From NCBI RefSeq assembly GCF_900110705.1, contig NZ_FOEJ01000001.1:317501-381500 (forward strand): a stretch of 64,000 nucleotides of DNA. Reading direction: 5' to 3'. This document shows positions 44,923-53,981 of the stretch, piece after piece (position 1 is the stretch's first letter; every line of letters starts with the position of its first letter). Both the position numbers and the translations under genes were made by a program. The notes below the pieces were generated by a model, which worked only from the letters and a program-made list of their open reading frames with translations, searched no databases and was not told the DNA's origin. This DNA comes from Loktanella sp. DSM 29012 (GTDB taxonomy: Bacteria; Pseudomonadota; Alphaproteobacteria; Rhodobacterales; Rhodobacteraceae).

Positions 44923-45828
44923 CTAGAGGCTGCCGATATGTCGTTCGCCCCGCGCGCGGGCGAGGGCAATCTGGCGTTGGCGTTCGCGAAACCGTTCCTT
45001 GTCCTCGGGGGTGGTTTCGTCGACGCAGTGGTGGCAGGCGACGCCTTCCTCGAATGACGGCAGTTGCGTGTCCGCCGGTTCCAGCGGGCGGCGGCAGGCG
45101 TGGCACAGCACATGCGGGCCCTCGGCCAATCCGTGGCCGACGCTGACCCGCCCGTCAAAGACGAAACAGGACCCGTTCCAGGTGCTTTGATCCTGCGGCA
45201 CCTCTTCGAGATATTTCAGGATGCCGCCCTGCAGGTGATAAACGTCCTCGACGCCTTGCTGGCGCAGGTAGTTCGTCGATTTTTCGCAGCGGATGCCGCC
45301 TGTGCAGAACATCGCGATTCGCTTGTTGTGGAAACGGTGCTTGTTCGCTTCCCACCATGCAGGGAATTCGCCAAAGCTGCGGGTCTGCGGATCAATGGCC
45401 CCGTCAAAGGTGCCGATCGCGACCTCGTAGTCGTTGCGGGTGTCGATCACGGCCACATCATCGGATTGAATCAAGGCGTTCCAGTCAGCCGGGGTAACAT
45501 ATGTGCCTGTCCCCTCGGCAGGGTTCACATCCGGTTGGCCCATGGTGACGATCTCACACTTGAGCCTGACCTTCATCCGGTTGAAGGGCTGTTCCGTGGC
45601 GTGGCTTTCCTTGCGCGCAAGGTCCGCGCAGCCGGGCAGGGTGCGGATATGGGCCAGAACAGCGTCGATCCCGGCGCGCGTTCCTGCGATCGTGCCGTTG
45701 ATCCCCTCGCCTGCCAGCAGCAGCGTGCCGCTGATGCCATGCGCCTGACAAGTGTCCAGCAACGGCCCACGCAAGGCGGCGGGATCGGCAAAGCGCGTGA
45801 AATGATAGAGTGCGGCGACAGTAAACAT
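44923..45828 (-). CDS. trhO: tRNA uridine(34) hydroxylase TrhO (rhodanese-type)
   Basis: Oxygen-dependent hydroxylation of wobble uridine in tRNA (5-hydroxyuridine); about 301 aa. [15 protein letters not shown] starts the N-terminal domain, [20 protein letters not shown] follows, the rhodanese part contains [16 protein letters not shown] and the catalytic Cys in [16 protein letters not shown], and the C-terminus has two CxxC pairs ([16 protein letters not shown]). The ATG at 45828 is chosen; a start four codons upstream is possible. AbrB-family and Hsp70-like genes flank it on the same strand. Confidence 0.93.
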   Translation of the reverse strand: MFTVAALYHFTRFADPAALRGPLLDTCQAHGISGTLLLAGEGINGTIAGTRAGIDAVLAHIRTLPGCADLARKESHATEQPFNRMKVRLKCEIVTMGQPDVNPAEGTGTYVTPADWNALIQSDDVAVIDTRNDYEVAIGTFDGAIDPQTRSFGEFPAWWEANKHRFHNKRIAMFCTGGIRCEKSTNYLRQQGVEDVYHLQGGILKYLEEVPQDQSTWNGSCFVFDGRVSVGHGLAEGPHVLCHACRRPLEPADTQLPSFEEGVACHHCVDETTPEDKERFRERQRQIALARARGERHIGSL

Positions 45829-45867
45829 GTTTCTTCGCATACGCCCGCGCGAAACGGGCGGCAACCC

Positions 45868-47091
45868 TCAGGCGCGTGCAGCGGCGTGTGCCAATCCATC
45901 GGATACGGCCGTAAATGCGGAACCCCGGTCCAGCCTGGCGCGCGGAAAGTCCTGCGCCAACGCCTGCGTCAGCACACCCATCAGCGAAGAGCCGCCCACG
46001 AAAACAAGTGCCGCGATCTGGTCAGGGTCGGTGTCGCCCAATGCGTCGCGCGCTGCCTGACGCACCTCGGCCACCGGATCGGACAGGGTATTGGCCAGTG
46101 CTGCACCATGCAGCGGCACCGCCAGGCCTTTTTCCAGCGGGGCGAGGTCGATGCGGGCCGCGTCGTGCGTGTTTGCCGCGATCTTGCCGTCCTCGACCGC
46201 AAAGGCGATGTCGTGGCCCAGCTCCATCTCGATCACCTCTGACAGGCGGGCAAAGGCGGTCTGGTCCACGCCCTGTTTGGCAAGATCCGCCACCAGACGC
46301 CGCGTTTCCGGCGCGTAGAGAAACGCGATTTTTTCCCAGGTGGCGAGGTCGTTGTAAATTGCATTGGGTGCGGTCGAGGTGCCGTTGCCAAACACGTCGC
46401 GCACGTCACCACCACGGCCCAGCAGCGGCATGACATGGGCCAGCGACAGCAAACGGTCGAAATCGGTGCCACCGATGCGCACGCCGTGACTGTTCAGGAT
46501 CTCTATGCCGTCCGCGTTCTGCCGAAACAGCGTGAAATCCGATGTGCCGCCGCCGATGTCGACGACCAGACCCAGCTCGCCGGGTGGTAGCGGATCGGCA
46601 GTCAGGGCGGCGGCCTCTGGCTCAGGCAGAAAATCAACAGCGTCGAACCCGGCCATGTGGTAGGCTTCGGTCAGATCGGCAAGCGCGCGGGCATGGCGTT
46701 CGGGATCATGGTGAAACCGGACAGGCCGCCCCGACAGCGCGGTGTCAAAGGTCAGATAGGTCGATTCCTCGGCCGCGGCCTTTACGTGGCGCAGGAAATC
46801 CGCGACCACACCCAGCAGCGTCATGCGCTGATAGCCGATTTGCCGGGTTTCGCGCATCAACGGCGTGCCAAGAACGGATTTCAGCGCCCGCATGAACCGG
46901 CCTTCGCGCCCGCCGATCAAGGCCGCATTGGCCGCAGAACCGGTCAGCATCTGGTGGCGCGCCATGTCAAAGAAAACGGTCGTCGGCAGCGTGGTCTTGC
47001 CTGCCTCGACGGGGACGCGGAACACGGCGTCACCTGCCATCAGGGCTGCGGCAGTGTTTGATGTGCCGAAATCGATTCCAAGGGTGGGCAT
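45868..47091 (-). CDS. Hsp70 family protein (YegD-like)
   Basis: Actin-fold ATPase of 407 aa lacking the DnaK substrate-binding domain. LGIDFGTSNTAAAL is the phosphate-1 motif, FLPEPEAAALT and LVVDIGGGTSDFTLF phosphate-2, and ALVFVGGSSLMGVL the adenosine motif. YegD relatives are uncharacterised chaperone-like proteins. AGGAGA lies 7 bp before the ATG at 47091. It is upstream of trhO with a 39-bp gap and divergent from pncA. Confidence 0.9.
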   Translation of the reverse strand: MPTLGIDFGTSNTAAALMAGDAVFRVPVEAGKTTLPTTVFFDMARHQMLTGSAANAALIGGREGRFMRALKSVLGTPLMRETRQIGYQRMTLLGVVADFLRHVKAAAEESTYLTFDTALSGRPVRFHHDPERHARALADLTEAYHMAGFDAVDFLPEPEAAALTADPLPPGELGLVVDIGGGTSDFTLFRQNADGIEILNSHGVRIGGTDFDRLLSLAHVMPLLGRGGDVRDVFGNGTSTAPNAIYNDLATWEKIAFLYAPETRRLVADLAKQGVDQTAFARLSEVIEMELGHDIAFAVEDGKIAANTHDAARIDLAPLEKGLAVPLHGAALANTLSDPVAEVRQAARDALGDTDPDQIAALVFVGGSSLMGVLTQALAQDFPRARLDRGSAFTAVSDGLAHAAARA

Positions 47092-47218
47092 CGCAGTCTC
47101 CTGTTGCGGGACGCGCCGGATAGGCGAAACCCTGGTGCCTGACAAGTCGGCACCGGACAGCGATTGACCGAACCAGACGGCAGGCCTAACCCTAGGGGCA
47201 GCAAGGAGAGGATGACCG

Positions 47219-47815
47219 ATGACCAGCGCCCTGATCGTGATTGATGTGCAAAATGATTTCTGTCCGGGCGGTGCGCTGGCGGTTTCTGGCGGGGATGACG
47301 TCGTCACCGGTATCAATGCACTGATGGACGATTTCAGCACCGTGATCCTGACGCAGGACTGGCATCCGGCGGGGCATTCGTCGTTCGCGTCCAGTCATCC
47401 CGGTCAGGCCCCGATGGACCTGATCACCATGCCCTATGGTCCGCAGGTCCTGTGGCCCGATCACTGCGTCCAAGGCACGGCCGGGGCCGCTTTTCATCCC
47501 GATCTGCGCACGGACGGGGATCTGATCATCCGCAAGGGTTACAACCCGGCCATCGACAGCTATTCCGCATTCTTCGAGAACGACCAGACCACACCGACGG
47601 GGCTGGAGGGTTACCTGAAATCGCGCGGGATCACCCGGCTGACGATGGTGGGCCTGGCACTGGATTTCTGTGTGAATTACTCGGCTGTGGACGCCGCCCG
47701 GCTGGGGTTCGATGTCACCGTGCGTGAGGATCTGACCCGCGCAATCGACATGAACGGGTCACGCGATGCAGCCCTGACCGCGATGCAGGACGCCGGAGCC
47801 AGGATCGCCGTATGA
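47219..47815 (+). CDS. pncA: Nicotinamidase
   Basis: Hydrolyses nicotinamide to nicotinate, feeding PncB; 198 aa. The catalytic Asp is in LIVIDVQNDFCPGGAL, metal ligands in QDWHPAGHSSF, the Lys in IIRKGYNPAIDSYSAFFEN and the nucleophilic Cys in GLALDFCVNYSA. AGGAGAGG precedes the ATG. Its TGA overlaps the ATG of the DAO-family oxidoreductase. A TTGACC-17-TAACCC pair just upstream (about 47163-47191) is a possible promoter. Confidence 0.95.
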   Translation: MTSALIVIDVQNDFCPGGALAVSGGDDVVTGINALMDDFSTVILTQDWHPAGHSSFASSHPGQAPMDLITMPYGPQVLWPDHCVQGTAGAAFHPDLRTDGDLIIRKGYNPAIDSYSAFFENDQTTPTGLEGYLKSRGITRLTMVGLALDFCVNYSAVDAARLGFDVTVREDLTRAIDMNGSRDAALTAMQDAGARIAV

Positions 47816-49002
47816 CGCTGCACCCATATTACGATGTGGTGATTGTCGGGGGTGCGATCTATGGGTCGGCCGTGGCCTGGTTTCTGGCGTCAGATCCCGA
47901 TTTCGACGGCCGCATCCTGGTGGTGGAACGGGACCCGACCTATGCGCGGGCTGCGACATCGTTGACCAATTCTTGCATTCGGCTGCAGTTTTCCGATCCG
48001 CTGAACGTGCGGATCAGTCAGTTTGGCGCGGCCTATATTCGTGATTTTCGGACGCGGATGGGGCTGGGCGATACGGTGCCGCATCTGGCGCTGCACAGCT
48101 TTGGATACATGTATCTTGCGGATACACCGGGTTTCGCGGCAACGCTGCGCGAGGTGCAACAGATGCAGGCGGCCAACGGGGCCGCGACACGCCACATGAC
48201 GGCCGACCAGATCGCTGCGGCCTATCCGTTCTATGCCTTGGACGACATCATCGCGGGCAACCATAACACCGTCGACGAGGGATATTTCGACGGCGGCACA
48301 TTATTCGACTGGTGGAAACGGGGTGCCCGGCAAAAGGGCGTGACCTATGTCGCGGATACAGTCGTCGGTCTGGACCGCACCGCGGACAAGATCACCCACG
48401 CGCAATTGCAGGCCCATGGTCGGATTGGGTGCGATTGGCTGGTGAATTGCGCCGGCACCCGCGGATCAACGGTCGCGGCCATGGCGGGGCTGGCGTTGCC
48501 GGTAGAGCCGCGCAAGCGCTACAGCTATGTTTTCAAGGCAGAAACCCCGTTGGATCGTGCGCTGCCGCTGACAATCGATCCATCGGGTGTTCATGTGCGC
48601 CAAGACGGTGCCTATTATCTGGCGGGCAGTCCGCCTGACGATGATCCACCGGTCGATCCTGATGACTTCGGGTTTGACCACAGCCTGTGGCAGGACAAGG
48701 TCTGGCCTGCGATCGCAACCCGCATCCCGGCGTTCGAGCGGGTGAGGATCATGAACGAATGGGTCGGCCACTACGACTATAACACGCTGGATCAGAATGC
48801 GGTCGTCGGGCCGCATCCGCAGGTGGGCAATTTTGTTTTTGCCAACGGGTTTTCCGGCCACGGGTTGCAGCAATCGCCTGCCATCGGGAACGGGCTTGCG
48901 GAATGGATCACGCAGGGGTCATACCGGACGCTGGATCTGTCGCCGCTGGGCTACGCCCGTGTCGCCACAAATACACCGATCATCGAAAAAGCCGTGATTT
49001 AG
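47812..49002 (+). CDS. DAO-family FAD-dependent oxidoreductase
   Basis: Flavoprotein of 396 aa similar to glycine/D-amino-acid oxidases and FOXRED1. YDVVIVGGAIYGSAVAWFLA binds the FAD, LVNCAGTRGSTVAAMAGL and the C-terminal VFANGFSGHGLQQSPAIGNG are family signatures. The substrate is unknown, perhaps an N-methyl or D-amino acid. It overlaps pncA by 4 bp and precedes an SDR gene by 9 bp, giving a three-gene operon. Confidence 0.88.
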   Translation: MTLHPYYDVVIVGGAIYGSAVAWFLASDPDFDGRILVVERDPTYARAATSLTNSCIRLQFSDPLNVRISQFGAAYIRDFRTRMGLGDTVPHLALHSFGYMYLADTPGFAATLREVQQMQAANGAATRHMTADQIAAAYPFYALDDIIAGNHNTVDEGYFDGGTLFDWWKRGARQKGVTYVADTVVGLDRTADKITHAQLQAHGRIGCDWLVNCAGTRGSTVAAMAGLALPVEPRKRYSYVFKAETPLDRALPLTIDPSGVHVRQDGAYYLAGSPPDDDPPVDPDDFGFDHSLWQDKVWPAIATRIPAFERVRIMNEWVGHYDYNTLDQNAVVGPHPQVGNFVFANGFSGHGLQQSPAIGNGLAEWITQGSYRTLDLSPLGYARVATNTPIIEKAVI

Positions 49003-49011
49003 GGAAATACC

Positions 49012-49848
49012 ATGTTGAAAAAGATCGTCCTGACCGGGGCTGCCGGAAATCTGGGCGGCGTGCTGCGCGCCCCGCTTGCGCAGATGTGCGAGGTGCTGAT
49101 CAGCACCGACATCGCACCCGCGCTGGACGGCTGCCAACCGAACGAGACCTACATGCCCGCCGATCTGGGGCGGTTGGATCAGGTCGAACCCCTGCTGGAA
49201 GGTGCGGACATGGTCGTGCATTTCGGCGCGATCGGGGATGAGGCACCTTGGGACGAGATCCTCAATTCAAATATTGTCGGCGCTTTTACCGTCTGGGAAG
49301 CGGCCTACCGTCAGGGCGTCCGCCGTGTGGTCTATGCCTCTTCGATTCATGCCGTCGGCATGCACGCCAAGACCGAAAATCTGGACGGCACCGAACGCCA
49401 CAGGCCAGATACCTATTACGGTCTGGCCAAATGCTTTGCCGAAGATCTGGCCAGCCTCTACTGGGACAAGCGCGGGATCGAGTCCGTCTGCATGCGCATC
49501 CTGTCCTGTCAGCCGGAACCCGCAAACGCGCGCGCGCTGGGCAGCTGGTTGTCCTATCCCGACCTCATTCGCATGGTGCAGGCCGCGATCACCTCGCCCA
49601 CGACCGGCTTCAGCGTCGTCTGGGGCGTGTCGAACAATGACCGTGCACCGGTCAGCAACGCCCGCGCGTCGTTCCTGGGGTATCGTCCCCAGGACAACGC
49701 AGAGAGCTATGCCCCGGACATCCTGCCGAACGCCGCGCCGATGGACCCGCAAAACCCCGAGGATATGTGCCACGGTGGTCCCTTTGCCGTGGTGCCATTG
49801 GGTGAAAGCGGTGTCGCGATGATCAAGGCGCGCAGCGTCAAACCGTAG
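49012..49848 (+). CDS. NAD-dependent epimerase/dehydratase family protein, uronate-dehydrogenase-like
   Basis: Extended short-chain dehydrogenase of 278 aa. The cofactor motif is IVLTGAAGNLGG, the catalytic Ser and Tyr-x-x-x-Lys appear in YASSIHAVGMH and TYYGLAKCFAEDLA, and the overall length and MRILSCQPEPANARALGSWLS block match uronate dehydrogenase and relatives. The true substrate is uncertain because no uronate transport or catabolic genes are nearby. It is the last gene of the pncA operon. Confidence 0.82.
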   Translation: MLKKIVLTGAAGNLGGVLRAPLAQMCEVLISTDIAPALDGCQPNETYMPADLGRLDQVEPLLEGADMVVHFGAIGDEAPWDEILNSNIVGAFTVWEAAYRQGVRRVVYASSIHAVGMHAKTENLDGTERHRPDTYYGLAKCFAEDLASLYWDKRGIESVCMRILSCQPEPANARALGSWLSYPDLIRMVQAAITSPTTGFSVVWGVSNNDRAPVSNARASFLGYRPQDNAESYAPDILPNAAPMDPQNPEDMCHGGPFAVVPLGESGVAMIKARSVKP

Positions 49849-49989
49849 GTGCCAGCGCATCTGTGTGATGCATCCGCATCGCCATTTCGATTATCCGATT
49901 GTTGACGGTCATTGGTCATAATCACGGCGCAATGGTGTATTTAGAATGGTATTGTTGATGCACGATTCCTTGACCGCAGGTGCCCTGTC

Positions 49990-50553
49990 ATGTTGACCCG
50001 ACGTTCCTTTGTCGCCGCCGCCGCCGCGCTGCCCTTGGCTGCTCCTGCGCTTGCGAACACCGCCACGTCCTACCCACGATTGCCGCGCAAATTTCGGCCG
50101 CAGATCGTTGATGTGAACCCTGATTTGCCCGCCGGCGAAATCCATGTTGTGCAAAAGGAATTCTTTTTGTTCTGGACGTTGGGGGATGGTCGCGCGCGTC
50201 GTTACGGCATCGCGACCGGGGCCGAGGGGCGTAATTATCGCGGCGTGCTGACCATCGCCCACAAGGCTGAATGGCCCAGCTGGCGGCCGACCCCCGACAT
50301 GATCCGCAAGGAACCCGAGGTTTACGGCCCCTATGTCGCGGGTCTGCCGGGTGGGCATCCGCGCAATGCGATGGGCGCACGGGCGCTGTATCTGCACGAT
50401 CATCGCGGTGACACATTCTATCGCATTCACGGCACGCCGTTGCATGACAGCATCGGCCAGGCGTTTTCATCCGGTTGCGTGCGTCTGCGCAACGACCATG
50501 TTGCCGAATTGTATGACTTGGTGCCGGTCGGCACCCGCGTTTATCTGTTCTAG
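49990..50553 (+). CDS. L,D-transpeptidase (YkuD domain)
   Basis: Exported protein of 187 aa with an Arg-rich signal (MLTRRSFVAAAAALPLAAPA, possibly Tat). The YkuD catalytic block reads FYRIHGTPLHDSIGQAFSSG followed by CVRLRNDHV, with His and Cys in place. It would form 3-3 peptidoglycan cross-links or attach proteins to peptidoglycan. The 141 bp upstream are unusually AT-rich and should hold its promoter. It converges on the KpsS-like gene with a 4-bp stop overlap (CTAG). Confidence 0.92.
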   Translation: MLTRRSFVAAAAALPLAAPALANTATSYPRLPRKFRPQIVDVNPDLPAGEIHVVQKEFFLFWTLGDGRARRYGIATGAEGRNYRGVLTIAHKAEWPSWRPTPDMIRKEPEVYGPYVAGLPGGHPRNAMGARALYLHDHRGDTFYRIHGTPLHDSIGQAFSSGCVRLRNDHVAELYDLVPVGTRVYLF

Positions 50554-51698
50554 AGGTCGGAACGGTTCAACTGTCGGTCCAGCCTGTCGCCCAGATCGGA
50601 TGGCAGGTCGTCATAGCGGGCATGAACCAGATAGTGATTCCATAGCCAGCCCAGAACCTGCCGCCGCAATGCCGCGTCAGGCATCCAGTCTGTTGTCCGC
50701 TTGATTGCATGGTCAAGGTCCTGTGCATTGCGCGCGCGCAAGACAAGCCCGTCGATATCATAGCAGGCATCGGCCAGAATGATGACGGGGCGGTCCATCA
50801 GCACGGCTTCCAGTCCGACTGTCGAATTCAGCGTGATAACGGCCTGTGCCCCCAGAATTAGGTCCCGGGTCACGTTGGTATTGGCAAAGATCACCCGCGG
50901 ATGTGGGGTGATGTCACCCTGCACGGACAGTGGAAAACTGGGATGTTCCTTGATGACGAAAACCCGGTCCGGTTGCCGTTCGGCGGCATCGCGGATGACG
51001 TTGTAGAACTGGTGCATGTCGCGCACCCATGGTGAATGCAGCGTGACCTGCATGTCCGACGGGACCTGAAACGCGACAAAGATATAGGACTCCGGCAACG
51101 TGATCGGGTCGGGCCCTTTGGCCTTGGTCGCCCGCTGGTTCAACAGGTCAGGCAATCCAGGTGCTGCAAAATCGGTGTCGCTGTTCAGGTAGAAGGCAGG
51201 ATCGCGCGGCACGCTGTTGGCGGCATTCAGCCCGCGCGGGTCGATTTGCAGCGTGCCGGGGAAAAACCCGGCCTCGATGAACAGACGTTCGCGGTTCAGG
51301 CGGTCCGCCACGCTGGCCAGCACGGATTCGGGAAACAGCGATCCGTTATAGATCAGCGCCGCCCTGTCGGGATCGTCCGATAATTGCGCCGCAAGCCGGT
51401 ATTCAAGCAGTCGGGCCTCGACCGCCTTGAGCCAGCCGTACGCCCCCCCGATGACCCGGTTCCCGAATACCGCGGGCAACCGGATTTGTTTGCGCGTCAG
51501 ATTGCCCGCAACAAGATCATGGGCGGGATCGCGTATGGCGCAGCACAACGCGACCAGCACGCCGCGCCAGCCCTGCGTGCCGTGCAGGGCCCGCAGCGTC
51601 GCCCCGGTCCCGGTCTGCACGGTGTCCGACAGGGCCCCGAGGGCCCTGTCGAAATGTTGCACGACGCCGGTATCCAGTTTCAGCCAGCGCCGTGACAT
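50550..51698 (-). CDS. Capsule polysaccharide synthesis (KpsS/KpsC-like) family protein
   Basis: Protein of 382 aa resembling the Kdo-transferase family that builds the lipid-linked base of capsules. Recognisable are RVFVIKEHPSFPLSV (KEHP), ARVIFANTNV-type strand PRVIFANTNVTRDLI, and LNSTVGLEAVLMDRPVIIL. The N-terminal half (FIEAGFFPGTLQIDPRGLN) also fits. No other capsule gene is present. It starts 3 bp after the peroxiredoxin stop without its own ribosome site, so it is translated by coupling. Confidence 0.78.
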   Translation of the reverse strand: MSRRWLKLDTGVVQHFDRALGALSDTVQTGTGATLRALHGTQGWRGVLVALCCAIRDPAHDLVAGNLTRKQIRLPAVFGNRVIGGAYGWLKAVEARLLEYRLAAQLSDDPDRAALIYNGSLFPESVLASVADRLNRERLFIEAGFFPGTLQIDPRGLNAANSVPRDPAFYLNSDTDFAAPGLPDLLNQRATKAKGPDPITLPESYIFVAFQVPSDMQVTLHSPWVRDMHQFYNVIRDAAERQPDRVFVIKEHPSFPLSVQGDITPHPRVIFANTNVTRDLILGAQAVITLNSTVGLEAVLMDRPVIILADACYDIDGLVLRARNAQDLDHAIKRTTDWMPDAALRRQVLGWLWNHYLVHARYDDLPSDLGDRLDRQLNRSDL

Positions 51699-51701
51699 GG
51701 G

Positions 51702-52358
51702 TCAGTCAGCCTTGAGCGCGGTCTTGCGCAGGTAGGGCAATACGGTGGTGAATTCGCCGAATTTTGCCTTTGCGTCCGCATCCGACACGGTGGCCGGGAT
51801 GATCACGTCGTCGCCCACGTTCCAGTTGGCAGGCGTCGCTACACCGTTCTTGGCGGCGGTCTGCAGACCGTCCAGTGCGCGCAACACCTCGGCAAAGTTG
51901 CGGCCGACATTCATCGGATAGACCATCGACAGCTTCAGCTTCTTGTCGGGGCCGACAATGAAAACGGCGCGCACGGTGGCGGTGTCGTTCGGCGTGCGTC
52001 CGTCAGGCAGATAGGCCTCGGCCGGGAGCATGTCGAAGGCCTTGGACAAGGCCAGATCGGTGTCGGCGACGATCGGAAAGCCAGGATTAGCACCGCTGGC
52101 TGTCTCAATGTCCTTTTTCCACTTCTTGTGGTCCTCCACACCGTCGACACTTATGCCCAGCACGTTGGTGTCGCGTTTCGCCCATTCGTCGGCCAGTTGT
52201 GCGACCGCACCGAATTCGGTGGTGCAGACAGGCGTGAAATCCTTGGGGTGGGAAAACAGGATGGTCCATTTGTCGCCGACGAAATCGTGCAGGCTGATCG
52301 GTCCGTGATCGGTTTCGACGGTCAGGTCGGGGATCGTGTCGTTGATGCGCAGTGCCAT
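51702..52358 (-). CDS. 1-Cys peroxiredoxin (Prx6 type)
   Basis: Reduces peroxides in the cytoplasm; 218 aa. The peroxidatic Cys45 is in HPKDFTPVCTTEFG, the conserved Arg region in ATVRAVFIVGPDKKLKL, and the Prx6-type C-terminal domain (NWNVGDDVIIPATVSD) is complete. There is no second resolving Cys at the usual 2-Cys place. AAGGA lies 9 bp before the ATG at 52358. The KpsS-like gene follows immediately, an unusual operon partner. Confidence 0.92.
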   Translation of the reverse strand: MALRINDTIPDLTVETDHGPISLHDFVGDKWTILFSHPKDFTPVCTTEFGAVAQLADEWAKRDTNVLGISVDGVEDHKKWKKDIETASGANPGFPIVADTDLALSKAFDMLPAEAYLPDGRTPNDTATVRAVFIVGPDKKLKLSMVYPMNVGRNFAEVLRALDGLQTAAKNGVATPANWNVGDDVIIPATVSDADAKAKFGEFTTVLPYLRKTALKAD

Positions 52359-52480
52359 GTCGTGATGTCCTTGTGCGATGATTGGTTGCCCATCACATAG
52401 ACATTCACGTCGGGGTTTCCAACGCTTGCGGGGCGCGACCGGCAGTGACACTCTCGCCTCAAATCCCACAGGAGCCTGTC

Positions 52481-53920
52481 ATGCTGGACAAACGCGAATT
52501 CTATATCGACGGACGTTGGATGGGGCCTGCTGCCCCCCGTGATTGCGAGGTTATTGACCCCGCGACCGAAGAACCATGCGCCGTCATTTCATTGGGCGAT
52601 CAACGCGACACCGATGCCGCCGTGATTGCGGCAACCGCCGCCTTTCCGGGCTGGGCCGCGCTGGAACCGGCAAAGCGGGCGGAATATTGCGCAGCGATCC
52701 TGGATCAATACCGCGCCCGCAAGGACGAGATGGCCGAGGCGATCCGCGCCGAGATGGGTGCACCCATCAAGCTGGCCCGCGAAAGCCAGGCCCCCTGCCT
52801 GTCCTGGCACCTGAAAAATTTTCTGGATGCGATGGATCAGATCGACTGGTCCCGCCCATTGGGGGATCATGCGCCCAACGACCGGATCGTGCTGGAACCC
52901 ATCGGCGTGGTCGGGCTGATCACGCCATGGAACTGGCCGATGAACCAGGTCACGCTCAAGGTGATTCCGGCGCTGTTGGCCGGCTGCACCGTCGTGCTGA
53001 AACCCAGCGAAGAAGCCCCGCTGTCGTCAATGCTGTTCGCAGAGTTCGTTCATGATGCCGGTGTGCCTGCGGGCGTGTTCAATCTGGTGAACGGTGACGG
53101 CGCGGGTGTCGGTGCGCAGCTGTCATCGCATCCGGACGTGTCGATGATCAGTTTTACCGGGTCGACCCGTGCGGGCATCGCGATTTCCAAGGCGGCGGCA
53201 GACACGCTCAAGCGGGTGACGCTGGAGCTGGGCGGCAAGGGCGCCAACGTGATCTTTGCCGATGCAGGGCCCAAGGCGGTCAAGCAAGGCGTGCTGCATT
53301 GCATGCAGAATTCCGGTCAGTCCTGCAACGCGCCGACACGGATGCTGGTCGAGGAATCGATCTATGACCAGACGGTGGCAGAGGCCGCCGAGATCGCTCA
53401 GGGCATCAAGGTCGGCCCCACCGCCGAGGATGGTCGACACATCGGACCCGTCGTGAACAAATCGCAGTGGGACAAGATCCAGGGCATGATCGAACGCGGG
53501 ATTGCCGAGGGTGCACGCCTCGTGGCCGGTGGTCCCGGTCTGCCGGAAGGTGTCAACCGCGGCTACTATGTTCGACCGACCGTTTTCGCTGACGTGCGCA
53601 ATGACATGGATATCGCGCAGCAGGAAATCTTTGGCCCGGTGCTGTCGATCATTCCATTCAAGGATGAGGCCGATGCGGTGCGCATCGCAAATGACACACC
53701 CTACGGATTGACCAACTACGTGCAGTCCGAAGACGGGGCCAAGCGTAACCGTATGGCGCTGGCGTTGAAATCGGGCATGGTCGAGATGAACGGCACCTCG
53801 CGTGCGGCGGGCAGCCCATTTGGCGGGATGAAAATGTCGGGACGTGCACGTGAGGGTGGTGTCTGGGGCATCGAGGAGTTTCTCGAGGTCAAGGCGATCA
53901 GCGGCTGGTCGACGGACTGA
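52481..53920 (+). CDS. Aldehyde dehydrogenase family protein
   Basis: NAD(P)-dependent dehydrogenase of 479 aa. NWPMNQVTLKVIPALLAGCT and KPSEEAPL bind the cofactor, VTLELGGKGANVIF holds the general-base Glu (about 248) and NSGQSCNAPTRMLV the catalytic Cys (about 280). It resembles general medium-chain or betaine-type ALDHs; the substrate is unknown. ACAGGAG precedes the ATG. It is divergent from the peroxiredoxin gene and followed by two palindromes. Confidence 0.92.
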   Translation: MLDKREFYIDGRWMGPAAPRDCEVIDPATEEPCAVISLGDQRDTDAAVIAATAAFPGWAALEPAKRAEYCAAILDQYRARKDEMAEAIRAEMGAPIKLARESQAPCLSWHLKNFLDAMDQIDWSRPLGDHAPNDRIVLEPIGVVGLITPWNWPMNQVTLKVIPALLAGCTVVLKPSEEAPLSSMLFAEFVHDAGVPAGVFNLVNGDGAGVGAQLSSHPDVSMISFTGSTRAGIAISKAAADTLKRVTLELGGKGANVIFADAGPKAVKQGVLHCMQNSGQSCNAPTRMLVEESIYDQTVAEAAEIAQGIKVGPTAEDGRHIGPVVNKSQWDKIQGMIERGIAEGARLVAGGPGLPEGVNRGYYVRPTVFADVRNDMDIAQQEIFGPVLSIIPFKDEADAVRIANDTPYGLTNYVQSEDGAKRNRMALALKSGMVEMNGTSRAAGSPFGGMKMSGRAREGGVWGIEEFLEVKAISGWSTD

Positions 53921-53927
53921 CCGCAGG

Positions 53928-53977
53928 CAGAGTTTTCGCGAAAACTCTGACAGGGCCGATTTTTCGCGAAAAATCGG
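53928..53977. repeat. Tandem 22-bp palindromes with TTTTCGCGAAAA core
   Basis: Two perfect palindromes lie side by side between convergent stops. The first (53928-53949) has half-site CAGAGTTTTCG, the second (53956-53977) CCGATTTTTCG; each is followed by its exact complement. The core matches 3627-3638. As RNA they would be hairpins with internal U/A tracts, so one use may be bidirectional termination; a DNA-binding site or mobile repeat is also possible. Confidence 0.7.
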
Positions 53978-53981
53978 GAGA

